In this document: positions 9,159 to 17,820 of the stretch, one piece after another | Numbering within the stretch: the first letter of the stretch is position 1 | Layout of the letters: each line of letters starts with the position of its first letter | Assembly: GCF_000020525.1 (NCBI RefSeq) | Contig: NC_011026.1 | Location: forward strand, 2,958,001-3,022,000 | From: Chloroherpeton thalassium ATCC 35110 | Lineage (GTDB): Bacteria; Bacteroidota; Chlorobiia; Chlorobiales; Chloroherpetonaceae | Direction: 5' to 3' | DNA length: 64,000 nt | Position numbers and translations under genes: made by a program | Notes under the pieces: generated by a model | Database searches by the model: none | The model's input: only the letters and a program-made list of their open reading frames with translations | Told to the model about the DNA's origin: nothing

Positions 9159-9860
9159 TTGATTCTTCAAGCGAAACATCTTTCAAAGTCTTACGCGCCG
9201 AAAGGGCGAAATAAAATTGAGATCCTTCGTGGCATTTCTTTGTCGGTTCAGGAAAATGAAATTCTAACCATCGTCGGCGCTTCGGGAAGCGGCAAAACCA
9301 CGCTTTTAAATGTACTTAGCACACTCGACACGGCAGATGACGGCAATATTTTTTATCACAACAAACCGATTTTTAGCAGCGGCAAACAGCTGCTGAAACC
9401 CGCCGAACTGGCAACGTTCCGAAATAAGCACATCGGGTTTGTGTTTCAGTTTCATCATCTGCTCACCGATTTCAACGCTATTGAAAACGTGGCGATGCCG
9501 AAGTTCATTGCGACGGGCAATTTCAAAGAAGCAAAACAGGATGCCGAAAAACTTCTTGTTATGGTTGGACTCAAAGAAAGAATGCAGCATTTTCCATCGG
9601 AACTTTCGGGCGGCGAACAGCAGCGCGTCGCCGTTGCTCGCTCGCTTATCAATTCACCGAGTATTATTTTTGCGGATGAACCATCAGGAAACTTAGATTC
9701 CAAAAACAGCGATAAGCTTTACGAATTAATATCCGATTTGTCAAGAAGCCATAAAACAACATTCATCATTGTGACACACAACAATCGTTATGCGGCGCTC
9801 TCCGACCGATGCTTGCAGATGAACGACGGAATTCTGAACGATGTTGCCCCAACACTATGA
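9159..9860 (+). CDS. lolD: LolD-type ABC transporter ATP-binding protein
   Basis: An ATPase with Walker A GASGSGKTT, Q-loop region GFVFQFHHLL, signature LSGGEQQR and Walker B IIFADEPSGNLD; this combination and the length are typical of LolD/MacB-like subunits that power lipoprotein release or substrate extrusion. The start is uncertain: TTG at 9159 gives 233 residues and a normal N-terminus (LILQAKHLSKSY), while TTG at 9114 adds 15 unlikely residues. No LolC/E-type permease is next to it, so the partner must lie elsewhere, and the symbol is a best guess within the family. Confidence 0.8.
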   Translation: MILQAKHLSKSYAPKGRNKIEILRGISLSVQENEILTIVGASGSGKTTLLNVLSTLDTADDGNIFYHNKPIFSSGKQLLKPAELATFRNKHIGFVFQFHHLLTDFNAIENVAMPKFIATGNFKEAKQDAEKLLVMVGLKERMQHFPSELSGGEQQRVAVARSLINSPSIIFADEPSGNLDSKNSDKLYELISDLSRSHKTTFIIVTHNNRYAALSDRCLQMNDGILNDVAPTL

Positions 9861-9958
9861 TATTCTTTTAAACTTTGGCTTTGCACGCAACATCAAACCT
9901 TGGTTTATGAGTAGTAAAAGGATTAGAGCAACCGTAGTTTTTCTGAACTATCTAACGA

Positions 9959-11272
9959 ATGTTGAAAATCACTATGTTACCAGACGAGACCGGAAACCCA
10001 TTTGAAATCAAAAAAATTGATACGCTGATTGAACTGGCAGGAAAGCTGCTTTTCAAACAAGCAACCAAAGCTTATCTCATCAGTGAAATTATTTTTAAAC
10101 TTTCTGAAAAAGAAAACTACACAGCAGGAATTGCCCATTCGCATTTTTTGAACGGGGCTGCCCTTTTTTATGAGAAAGATTATGTGAGAGCTTTACGCTC
10201 GCTCGAATATGCCACCGACGAATTCGCGAAACTGCCGCCAAGCCTCATGCAGCAATGGGTGACACTTTATGCAGGAATTGTAAATTTTAAATTAGACCGA
10301 GAGGTTCGCGCCAAGCAACAGTTATCTGCCGTTCTTAAAACCGCCAACACGCTTTCCGACACGCGCCTTCAATCAGCGGCTTACTTTTTTACAGCTCGAT
10401 ATTACTTGGCAAGCAAAGAAGTTGACATCGCACTGGCGCATTTTCAAACAGCCAATAATATTGCACTTGCCGCCAAACATTATGAATGGCTTTTTCAAAT
10501 CGCAAAAGAGCTTAGCAAGTATTACAAAAAGCAAAACGATCCGGCAAAATCATTGGAATATTTTGAAGCGTACCACAAATTTTATTTGGCATTTGATGCC
10601 GAACTCAGTGTATCCAAGCCACTTGAAATTGTGTTAGACACTTGCCATTCCAAGGAATATCATATATCGGAAAATGTGCAACGCGCATACGAAGAAATCA
10701 AAAAGTACAATTTGCTTTATGCAGAGCTAAGCCAACAATGCAAGCTTGTTGAAGAACATAAAGAACGCATTAAAACGCTCGAACGGCAAATTCGTGAAGA
10801 TTCTTTAACAGGATTGCAAAATCGCCGATACTTAGACTTGCAACTCTCACTTGAATTTGAGCGAGCAAGGCGCTATGGAAACAACCTCACGCTTGTTATG
10901 GCGGATATTGATCATTTCAAACAGATTAATGATCGTTTTTCGCATTTAATTGGGGATAAAGTCCTGAAAGAAATTGCGAAAATCTTTCGTCGGCGCTGCC
11001 GCCGCATTGATATTATTGCAAGATATGGCGGCGAGGAATTTGTACTGCTTTTGCCCATGACTGATGCGGAAAATGCTTATATGGTTTGCGAAAGAATTCG
11101 CGTGGCTATTGAAAATTATCATTGGAGCAAAATTCATCCAGAGTTGTCCGTCACCATTAGTATGGGAATTTCTGATAGCTTAGGAATTGAAAATAACCAT
11201 GACTTGCTTGCGGCGGCTGATAAAAAGCTTTACGAAGCCAAAAATAGCGGCAGAAATCGCGTGTGCTATTAG
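9959..11272 (+). CDS. diguanylate cyclase with TPR-like N-terminal region
   Basis: A 437-residue soluble protein. Residues about 20-240 are helical repeats resembling TPRs, followed by a short coiled coil (about 250-285) and a C-terminal GGDEF domain. The active-site motif is GGEEF at 357-361, and an RxxD inhibitory site (RRID, 348-351) lies five residues before it. It is therefore predicted to make cyclic di-GMP from GTP and to be inhibited by its product. No transmembrane segment or phosphoreceiver domain is seen, so input is probably a protein partner binding the helical repeats. Transcribed alone. Confidence 0.9.
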   Translation: MLKITMLPDETGNPFEIKKIDTLIELAGKLLFKQATKAYLISEIIFKLSEKENYTAGIAHSHFLNGAALFYEKDYVRALRSLEYATDEFAKLPPSLMQQWVTLYAGIVNFKLDREVRAKQQLSAVLKTANTLSDTRLQSAAYFFTARYYLASKEVDIALAHFQTANNIALAAKHYEWLFQIAKELSKYYKKQNDPAKSLEYFEAYHKFYLAFDAELSVSKPLEIVLDTCHSKEYHISENVQRAYEEIKKYNLLYAELSQQCKLVEEHKERIKTLERQIREDSLTGLQNRRYLDLQLSLEFERARRYGNNLTLVMADIDHFKQINDRFSHLIGDKVLKEIAKIFRRRCRRIDIIARYGGEEFVLLLPMTDAENAYMVCERIRVAIENYHWSKIHPELSVTISMGISDSLGIENNHDLLAAADKKLYEAKNSGRNRVCY

Positions 11273-11323
11273 AAGAGCGTGAAGCCAATCATCTGCAAAA
11301 CGAGAAAAATTTCAATAAAAAAT

Positions 11324-11352
11324 TTGTTTTTTATCTAAAAACCTCGTATAAT
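11324..11352 (+). promoter_or_regulatory. sigma-70-type promoter of the initiator tRNA gene
   Basis: TTGTTT at 11324-11329 and a perfect TATAAT at 11347-11352 are separated by exactly 17 bp. The tRNA begins 34 bp after the -10 box, leaving a short 5' leader for RNase P to remove. Confidence 0.65.
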
Positions 11353-11386
11353 TAGAGCTCTTCTGGTGACGGAAGAGCTAACACAT

Positions 11387-11460
<74 letters not shown>

Positions 11461-11468
11461 CAAGTCAA

Positions 11469-11500
11469 ACGCATCTCAAAAGAGATGCGTTTTTGTTTTT
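11469..11500 (+). terminator. rho-independent terminator after tRNA-fMet
   Basis: A 9-bp stem (ACGCATCTC with GAGATGCGT), 4-nt AAAA loop, then a T-rich tract interrupted by one G. It begins 8 bp after the tRNA. Confidence 0.9.
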
Positions 11501-11539
11501 ATACTTCTTCTTCCATTAACAAAATTCTTGCTACTCGAA

Positions 11540-12316
11540 CTACAAGACGACTTTATCCATGATATTGCAAAACCGTTTATTACTAATCGGATGCTCGGCG
11601 AGAACTTTTCCATTATAAAGTATACAAAACGCGCCAAATGGACATGGACTTTGCTGAGCTTCTTTATGCGTTTCTAAAGTTATTATTTCAGGTTTAATTC
11701 CATATTTTTCTTCAGCACTTATTCTTATTTCATTGACATTTTTTACCGTATATGGACATTGATTCGTACGAATAATTATTAAACCATCTTGATATTTTTC
11801 AGGAATTGAATGATTTTTAATTAAAAAATATGGCTGATACGATTCAGATGAAAATCGTTTTACCATTAATTCAAAATCCGAAGGTGCACGATCACTCATT
11901 TCATACCCTCTTTTTACAAAGATTTCTTTCCCTGCCATAAAAGCGCCTTTTCGTGTAACCACAGCTACTCCGTGCATGTTTTCCTTTTTTGCATCTTCCT
12001 CACAAATTTCCAACAGTTTTGCTGCCAAGCCTCTGCCTTTATATTCACGCCGAAAGCCCACAAACAAACAATGGATAAACATATATTTTGCTGCCATTAC
12101 CGGACGCCAACTATACTCGCCCGGAAGATATTCAATCATGCCTTGAACGCCATCTTTCTCGGAGTACACGGTTTTAATTTTTAGCCCTTTATCAAACATG
12201 GATTTAGCCCACTGCACTTTCTCAGGAAAACCTGGCGTGCTCATTTTTTTGTACCCGCAAACGCCATATTCATAAATATTTTCAGGCGTCGTATCTATGA
12301 TTTTTATATCATTCAT
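11540..12316 (-). CDS. GNAT acetyltransferase fused to a YoaP-like domain
   Basis: A 258-residue protein. Residues 1-150 form a GNAT domain with the acetyl-CoA site RREYKGRGLAAK at about 89-100. The C-terminal about 80 residues resemble the YoaP domain, with two CP motifs (NQCPYT and SPCPFGAF) and a conserved-looking end (LYNGKVLAEHPIS). The GNAT-YoaP architecture is known in several phyla; the substrate is unknown, and the paired cysteines suggest metal binding or redox sensing. It is a single gene, convergent with the initiator tRNA, with an inverted repeat upstream that could be its operator. Confidence 0.85.
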   Translation of the reverse strand: MNDIKIIDTTPENIYEYGVCGYKKMSTPGFPEKVQWAKSMFDKGLKIKTVYSEKDGVQGMIEYLPGEYSWRPVMAAKYMFIHCLFVGFRREYKGRGLAAKLLEICEEDAKKENMHGVAVVTRKGAFMAGKEIFVKRGYEMSDRAPSDFELMVKRFSSESYQPYFLIKNHSIPEKYQDGLIIIRTNQCPYTVKNVNEIRISAEEKYGIKPEIITLETHKEAQQSPCPFGAFCILYNGKVLAEHPISNKRFCNIMDKVVL

Positions 12317-12382
12317 GGTGGAATCATGTTTATTTTAACTGCTTTTAAAATTCTTATTTCAAGGGATAAGATTGATTATTTT

Positions 12383-12431
12383 ATTCATAAAATGAATTAT
12401 CTTTTTATTAAAAATAATCCATTTTATGAAT
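12383..12431. repeat. inverted repeat upstream of the GNAT-YoaP gene
   Basis: ATTCATAAAAT at 12383-12393 is repeated in perfect inverted orientation at 12421-12431, separated by 27 AT-rich bases. It lies in the 150-bp gap between DUF2085 and the acetyltransferase start, about 70-115 bp before that start. It could be an operator pair or a cruciform; no strong terminator features are present. Confidence 0.5.
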
Positions 12432-12467
12432 GGCACTTTTCAAAGCAGATAACCACCCAAACACTTT

Positions 12468-13024
12468 TTAATTGACATGAGTCGATTTTTCCTTTTTGTT
12501 CGCGATTTGGAAGAAATCTTGAATAGCACGATTTAAGAAGGGCGCAATCGTGACGCCTAACAAAAATCCTGTCAGCATTCGGAGTTCAAATACGTTTTTA
12601 TAAACGCCCACAGACTCACATAAAACATCGCATCCGACCAAGCTCAGCGCGATCATCAAAAGAACTGGATCATTCAGCTTGAGAGAAGAACGATTTATTG
12701 GAAAAAAATGGCGCCGATTCCAATTCCGGCGTAAAGCGCGCTGCATCGGGCGCAAAGAGCCAAGGGCAATCCATTGATGGTTAAGCAGCGCTCTGCTTTT
12801 TGGTGGCAAACTGGCGAGAAAATATCATACAAAAAGGGAAAACCGTTAGCGGCAAAAAGAGGGGCAAGCACAGAAAAAAATAACAATAAAAACATGATGC
12901 CGGCGCTTAAAAGCCGCACACGAAGGGAAATCAATTGGTCATCCACCTCTGATAAAACCTCGCATGTGCGGCTGCTTTTTTTTGCGTCGCAATCCGATTT
13001 ATTGCTCTTTTCTAAATCCACCAA
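12468..13024 (-). CDS. DUF2085 family membrane protein, split by a -1 frame change
   Basis: Two adjacent frames together make one DUF2085 protein. Frame one (13024-12695, TTG start) carries the CHQ signature (PVCHQKAERCLTINGLPLALCARCSALYAG) and reaches TAA just after GIGAIFFQ. The rest (INRSSLKLNDPVLL and two further hydrophobic stretches) continues in the -1 frame to 12468. The junction is a run of seven T forming the heptamer T TTT TTC in the correct phase, so programmed -1 slippage, transcriptional slippage, a real mutation and a sequencing error are all possible. The joined product has about four membrane segments. It overlaps the end of the PGI/PMI gene by 26 bp. Confidence 0.7.
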
Positions 13025-14069
13025 GCGCTTGCTTTAGATGGTCAATTACTTCAATTGGCGATGGGTCAATCTTGTTGAGAATCGCAAGATAGTAGCTTAC
13101 CCAATCTCCCAAAATAATCAATGAGAAAACTCGAGCCATCAACGAGTGCCCTTTACTATAAACTTCTGTAACGGACTCGGTATAATCAGAAATGACCTTT
13201 TTGGTAATTTCCATTCTAAACTGCGTACGGGCGTGATCGTCTTGATCGTGAAGCATGATCACATGAATTTGCTTGAGCAAATCTTGATTCAACTTCCAAC
13301 CGACCAGCTCATTGTGGTTCAATTCGGGCAAAACATTCGCGTAGGCTAAAATTTTTGCATTTTCACAAATCTGCCCTTTCCAGCGCACGCCAACGATCGA
13401 TGTAAAATCGTCTGCCGTGTAGATCAATGGCAATTTTCCAACCGTTTTTGCAGCAAGTTGAATGGCTTGATTATCCAAATCCTCCACTTTTGATAAGCGC
13501 TCAGATTCTTTTTTAAGCAAATCTGCTGTTTCCGCAGTGTCACCAGCCTTCGACTCGATAAACCCAAATTTTTCAAAAACGATAATCAAAGCCTTAAACG
13601 AGTAACCAATAGCGGCGCGCGGTGGAAAACCGCCAGGCAATTTTACCACAAATTGCTTATTCTTTTTTGCTTTCGATTCAATTTCCCCGCCAGACGTAAT
13701 ACACACAATACTGGCGTTTCGGAATAGCGCGTCGTTGTAGGCGGAAATCGTCTCTTCCGTGTTTCCCGAATATGAACAGGCAATGACCAAGGTTTTCTCA
13801 CTGACAAAACCAGGCAAAAAGTAATTCCGGTTGATAAAAACAGGAATGCTGAGCTCTTTTGATAAATAGGTACGAATCAAATCGCCACCAATCGCTGAAC
13901 CGCCCAAGCCTGTGATCACAATGTTTTGAATGTCGTCTGGAAGTGTTGCGGAGGAATTTAAAACTTCAAACTCTGTCTCAAATTGACTATACAGGTTCAA
14001 AATTTTGGCTCGCATGTCTTGCGAGTCAATTTGACTGATCAATTCTTCTGTGACTGTTTGAGATGACAT
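12999..14069 (-). CDS. bifunctional phosphoglucose/phosphomannose isomerase
   Basis: A 356-residue SIS-domain protein with the sugar-phosphate motifs GLGGSAIGGD and ACSYSGNTEET, and the PPRAAIGYSF stretch that marks the bifunctional PGI/PMI family rather than classical Pgi. It interconverts fructose 6-phosphate with glucose 6-phosphate and mannose 6-phosphate, feeding glycan precursor pathways. It follows ispD by 16 bp and overlaps the downstream DUF2085 gene. Confidence 0.92.
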   Translation of the reverse strand: MSSQTVTEELISQIDSQDMRAKILNLYSQFETEFEVLNSSATLPDDIQNIVITGLGGSAIGGDLIRTYLSKELSIPVFINRNYFLPGFVSEKTLVIACSYSGNTEETISAYNDALFRNASIVCITSGGEIESKAKKNKQFVVKLPGGFPPRAAIGYSFKALIIVFEKFGFIESKAGDTAETADLLKKESERLSKVEDLDNQAIQLAAKTVGKLPLIYTADDFTSIVGVRWKGQICENAKILAYANVLPELNHNELVGWKLNQDLLKQIHVIMLHDQDDHARTQFRMEITKKVISDYTESVTEVYSKGHSLMARVFSLIILGDWVSYYLAILNKIDPSPIEVIDHLKQALGGFRKEQ

Positions 14070-14085
14070 AAAAATAAGTTTAGGT

Positions 14086-14823
14086 TTATTTGCTTTGTCG
14101 GAGTCGTTTTAAGATGGCTTTGCCTAAATCCATATCTTCTGGGGTCGTGATTTTGATATTGTGATACCCCATTTCAAAAATCTTGATCTTTTGCTCGGGA
14201 AAATAGGCCTCGGTGAGCGCGGCATCATCAGTCGCATAAAAACTGTCGCTCTGGGCTTTCTGATGCGCCGACATGATCAAATCCGCGCGAAACCCTTGCG
14301 GGGTTTGCACTTGCAAAAGTTTACTTCGATCTAAGGTCTCGCCGAAAAAGCGATTGTCATCGCCATCGATATACTTAATCGTATCTTTTGGTTTCGTCGC
14401 CGGCACACACGCGCCGAACGATTTCGAGAGCTCGGCGATTTCATCAATTTCGTTAGGCTGAATAAACGGCCTGACGCCATCATGAATCAAAATCACTTTA
14501 TCTTGAAGTGCGCCGTCATCGCCATAAACCTCACGAATTTTTTCAACACAATTGAAGATGGAATCTTGCCGCTCTTTTCCACCTTCAATCACAAACTTAA
14601 CCTTATGAAATCCATATCGACGCGCCATTTTTTGCAAATATGCAATATGGCTTGGGAGCGTGGCCACAAAAATAGCTTCAACCGACGAGGCTTGCTGAAA
14701 CGCCGAAAGCGCGTAATAAATCACCGGATACACACCAAGCTTCAGATATTGCTTGGTTTTGCCCGAAGGCAATTTCATTCGTTTGCCTACGCCACTCGCA
14801 GCAATAATGGCAATCGCCTGCAT
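14086..14823 (-). CDS. ispD: 2-C-methyl-D-erythritol 4-phosphate cytidylyltransferase
   Basis: A 245-residue nucleotidyltransferase with the N-terminal CTP-binding loop (IAASGVGKRM, then GKTKQYLKL), the HDGVRPF motif and ATKPKDTIK. It makes CDP-methylerythritol in the non-mevalonate isoprenoid pathway. The usual AAGxGxRM loop reads AASGVGKRM, a mild variant. It lies 23 bp after queA in the same operon. Confidence 0.95.
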   Translation of the reverse strand: MQAIAIIAASGVGKRMKLPSGKTKQYLKLGVYPVIYYALSAFQQASSVEAIFVATLPSHIAYLQKMARRYGFHKVKFVIEGGKERQDSIFNCVEKIREVYGDDGALQDKVILIHDGVRPFIQPNEIDEIAELSKSFGACVPATKPKDTIKYIDGDDNRFFGETLDRSKLLQVQTPQGFRADLIMSAHQKAQSDSFYATDDAALTEAYFPEQKIKIFEMGYHNIKITTPEDMDLGKAILKRLRQSK

Positions 14824-14846
14824 AATGTGAGTTTTTTTATTGATTG

Positions 14847-15887
14847 CTAAAAAATCAACATGGCATCGCCATAGCCGAGAAACTTGTAATCGCTTTTGAG
14901 TGCTAATTTATAATTTTTCATCAAAAAATCATGCTCGGCAAACGCGCTGACGAGCATTAGCAAGGTCGATTCCGGTTGATGGAAGTTGGTGATCAAGGCA
15001 TCCACCACTTTGAAATCGTAAGGCGGATAGATGTATTTATCCGTCCAGCCTTCACCAAATTTGATTCGGCCTTCCACCGTGGCGTTGGCTTCAAGCGCAC
15101 GGCAAACCGTTGTTCCAACAGCAAATACGCGACCGGATTTCTTCTCCTTGATGCTATTGATCACCTTCGCGCAAGAATACGGCACATTGTAGTATTCCGA
15201 ATCCATCTTGTGCTTGGAAATGTCTTCCACTTCCACTTCGCGAAAAGTGCTCAGCCCTGGATGAAGCGTTAGGGAAATAATCTCCACGCCTTTGTCTTGA
15301 ATCGCTTTGAGTAAAGGATTCGTAAAGTGCAAGCCGGCAAGTGGCGCAACCACCGCGCCCGGAATTCTGGCAAAAACCGTCTGGTAGCGTTCTTTGTCTT
15401 CTTCCTCTGGATCGCGCTTGATGTAAGGCGGAATCGGCATTTGGCCGACTTTTTCGACAATGCTGAAAATATCTATGTCGGGATTCAAGAAACGGATGGT
15501 ACGACCGCGCGAAGTCGTGTTGTCAACAACTTCAGCCACCAAATCGTTAGGAAAATAAATTTTATTGCCCACACGAACTTTTCTGGCCGGCTCAACGAGC
15601 ACATCCCACAAGCCCGCTTGCTTATTTAATTCTCTTAAGAGAAACACCTCAATTTTGGCAGATGTTTTTTCTTTGTTCCCATAAAGGCGCGCAGGAAAAA
15701 CTTTCGTGTCGTTTAGAACAAGAACATCTCCCTTTTTGAAATAGTCGAGCAGATCGGAGAATTGTTTGTGGTCAGTTGTTTTCTTGCGCCTATCAAGCAC
15801 CATCAATTTACAACTGTCTCTTGGCTCGCTTGGATATTCAGCAACGGCAGTTTTAGGGAGAGTATAGCGGAAATCAGATAATCTCAT
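14847..15887 (-). CDS. queA: S-adenosylmethionine:tRNA ribosyltransferase-isomerase
   Basis: A 346-residue enzyme of the queuosine pathway that transfers and isomerises the ribosyl part of SAM onto preQ1 in tRNA. Typical stretches are seen: RLSDFRYTLP at the start, VLNDTKVFPARLYG, GQMPIPPYIKR, and LITNFHQPESTLLMLVSAF near the end. It is the first gene of queA-ispD-PGI/PMI-DUF2085. A long stem-loop 80 bp upstream separates it from the TPR gene. Confidence 0.96.
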   Translation of the reverse strand: MRLSDFRYTLPKTAVAEYPSEPRDSCKLMVLDRRKKTTDHKQFSDLLDYFKKGDVLVLNDTKVFPARLYGNKEKTSAKIEVFLLRELNKQAGLWDVLVEPARKVRVGNKIYFPNDLVAEVVDNTTSRGRTIRFLNPDIDIFSIVEKVGQMPIPPYIKRDPEEEDKERYQTVFARIPGAVVAPLAGLHFTNPLLKAIQDKGVEIISLTLHPGLSTFREVEVEDISKHKMDSEYYNVPYSCAKVINSIKEKKSGRVFAVGTTVCRALEANATVEGRIKFGEGWTDKYIYPPYDFKVVDALITNFHQPESTLLMLVSAFAEHDFLMKNYKLALKSDYKFLGYGDAMLIF

Positions 15888-15968
15888 TTTCTAACGGTTA
15901 AATGAAAATGACTTCAATTTAGGGGCCCCTTGAAATCCCCTATATTTCAATTTTCTACAAAATGGAAA

Positions 15969-16015
15969 GAATTTTTAGAAAGACCTTTCAAGGGTTTGAA
16001 TCTCTCTAAAAATTC
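15969..16015 (-). terminator. long stem-loop between the TPR gene and queA
   Basis: A 15-nt arm (15969-15983) pairs with 16001-16015 with one mismatch, closing a 17-nt loop that itself holds a short CCTT/AAGG pairing. It lies 114 bp downstream of the TPR gene stop and 81 bp before queA. The stem is AT-rich, with only a short T-rich stretch following on the minus strand, so it may be a terminator or a 5' leader element of queA. Confidence 0.45.
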
Positions 16016-16129
16016 CTAATGGTGGGGCATCGATATTACATTCGATTAATATAACAAGTAATTTGCTTGAATCAAATATCTTTTGTAAATTTCGGGCTCA
16101 TTTTTTTCCTATTCGTTAGGGTTTTGAGT

Positions 16130-17014
16130 TCATTTCAAACGCATCGCGCGCACTTCTGAAATTTCTTCTTGAAGCAATTCTGACAATTTTATAAACCCGT
16201 TTCCCCTCAAATAATCACATTCTTTCTGAGACTCGTCCATCTTCTCGTTTGCAAGCAGCGCTCGTCCTAAGTTGTAATGAACGGCTATTAAACTGCTATC
16301 TTGATTCGCTGTTTTGCGATATAGCTTTTCTGCTTCTTCATATTTCCCATCTAAAAAATACGCATTTGCAAGGCTAAAATATACATCTGGATTTTCTGGC
16401 GAGAGTTGTAAGGCTTTCTGTGCCGCAATCATCGCATCCGCAACGGCTTTTTTATGCAAATACGCATTCGAAAGGTTGATATAAGCATCGCTGAAAGCGC
16501 TATCCAACCGAACTGTTTCGCAAAAAAAATAAATTGCGCTGTCCATGTTGTTTTTATGAAGCAAATAATAACCACCTAAGTTATTCAGCGCACTGGGCTG
16601 CTCATACTTTTGCGTGATTGCAAAATTTAATTCTGAAAAAGCCCTTTCAAACGCCTGATTTTGCAAGTAAATTGCGCCAAGAAGAGCGTGAGCTTCAGGA
16701 TACAACGGCCAGATCTGAAGTGCTTTTTCAACAAAAATTTTAGCTTCGCTCAAACGACCAAGTTCAGCATATAAAAAACTCATATAATAGTATGGCTTTG
16801 GATCGTTAGGCACAAGCGTTGTCGCTTCTTGATAGGCCGCTATTGCCGGTTCATACAATCCTTTGTCCATCAAAATATTTCCTTCATAAATTTTTTGATA
16901 GGCCTGACTTTCCGCATCTTCGGCTGACTGCGCAACGCATTCGCTGACTTGGACAAGGCAAAGAAGAAACAAAATCATGCGTATTGAAAAAAGTGCTACT
17001 ATTTTCATCATCAT
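16130..17014 (-). CDS. exported TPR-repeat protein
   Basis: A 294-residue protein with an N-terminal signal peptide (about residues 1-29) followed by about seven tetratricopeptide repeats filling the rest (for example ALQIWPLYPEAHALLGAIYL and AQKALQLSPENPDVYFSLAN). TPR arrays mediate protein-protein contacts; here the protein would act in the periplasm or at the outer membrane. It starts 12 bp after tmk and is probably co-transcribed with it. The partner is unknown. Confidence 0.85.
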   Translation of the reverse strand: MMMKIVALFSIRMILFLLCLVQVSECVAQSAEDAESQAYQKIYEGNILMDKGLYEPAIAAYQEATTLVPNDPKPYYYMSFLYAELGRLSEAKIFVEKALQIWPLYPEAHALLGAIYLQNQAFERAFSELNFAITQKYEQPSALNNLGGYYLLHKNNMDSAIYFFCETVRLDSAFSDAYINLSNAYLHKKAVADAMIAAQKALQLSPENPDVYFSLANAYFLDGKYEEAEKLYRKTANQDSSLIAVHYNLGRALLANEKMDESQKECDYLRGNGFIKLSELLQEEISEVRAMRLK

Positions 17015-17026
17015 TGCATTGATAAA

Positions 17027-17707
17027 TTAAGCCGTCTTTGCATGGAAGAAATCGTGCGTTTTTATCCGCTCCACTACTTTTTGATGAATTTCTGAAATCG
17101 AGCAAAGTGCATCAATTTCGTAGAACCGTTCGGGCGCGGTTTGCACCAATTCTTTATAGCCGGTTCTTACGCGCTGGAAAAATTCCAGGCCGGCGCGTTC
17201 CATTCGATCAAGTGGAATTTCATTGTCCTTGAATGAGAGCGGAAGCGACTTCTCGGAAAATTTTCTCAGCAACGCATCTTCCGGCTGCAAGTCAAAATAA
17301 AATGTAAGGTTAGGCAAAAGTCCAAACGAAGCGATTTCGTTGATCTGATGAATCCGCTCTAACGAAATTCCGCGCCCATATCCTTGATAGGCAACCGTTG
17401 AATCGTAAAACCTATCGAGCACAACCACTTGCCGCTGTTCAAGTGCCGGAATAATCACGGCTTGCACAAGCGCTGCGCGGCTTGCTGAAAAAAGCAGCAA
17501 CTCGGCAATGGGATTAATTTCATTTTTATTTTCAAGCAAAATAGCGCGAATTTGCTCAGCAACAGGAACACCACCTGGCTCTCTGAGCGACAGCACCTCG
17601 AATCCTCGACTTTGAAGAAAATCCTTTAACAGCTTAATTTGCGTAGATTTTCCCGAGCCATCGATTCCTTCAAACGTAATCAAAAACCCGTCTTGCGTTT
17701 TTTGCAT
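17027..17707 (-). CDS. tmk: thymidylate kinase
   Basis: A 226-residue P-loop kinase with [12 protein letters not shown] near residue 12-23, the DRF motif ([19 protein letters not shown]) and a LREPGG stretch that binds dTMP. It converts dTMP to dTDP for DNA synthesis. It is followed by the TPR gene and preceded by a 113-bp gap after the glycosyltransferase genes. Confidence 0.96.
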   Translation of the reverse strand: MQKTQDGFLITFEGIDGSGKSTQIKLLKDFLQSRGFEVLSLREPGGVPVAEQIRAILLENKNEINPIAELLLFSASRAALVQAVIIPALEQRQVVVLDRFYDSTVAYQGYGRGISLERIHQINEIASFGLLPNLTFYFDLQPEDALLRKFSEKSLPLSFKDNEIPLDRMERAGLEFFQRVRTGYKELVQTAPERFYEIDALCSISEIHQKVVERIKTHDFFHAKTA

Positions 17708-17820
17708 ATGCTTAGGCTTGTCCTTATCTCTATCATTTTATGAAATAACTTCAGGCTAATTTTTTTCGGCCTGTTTTTATGCCGATACATTTTTACAGCT
17801 TGCGCTCTGCTTCGGACAAA

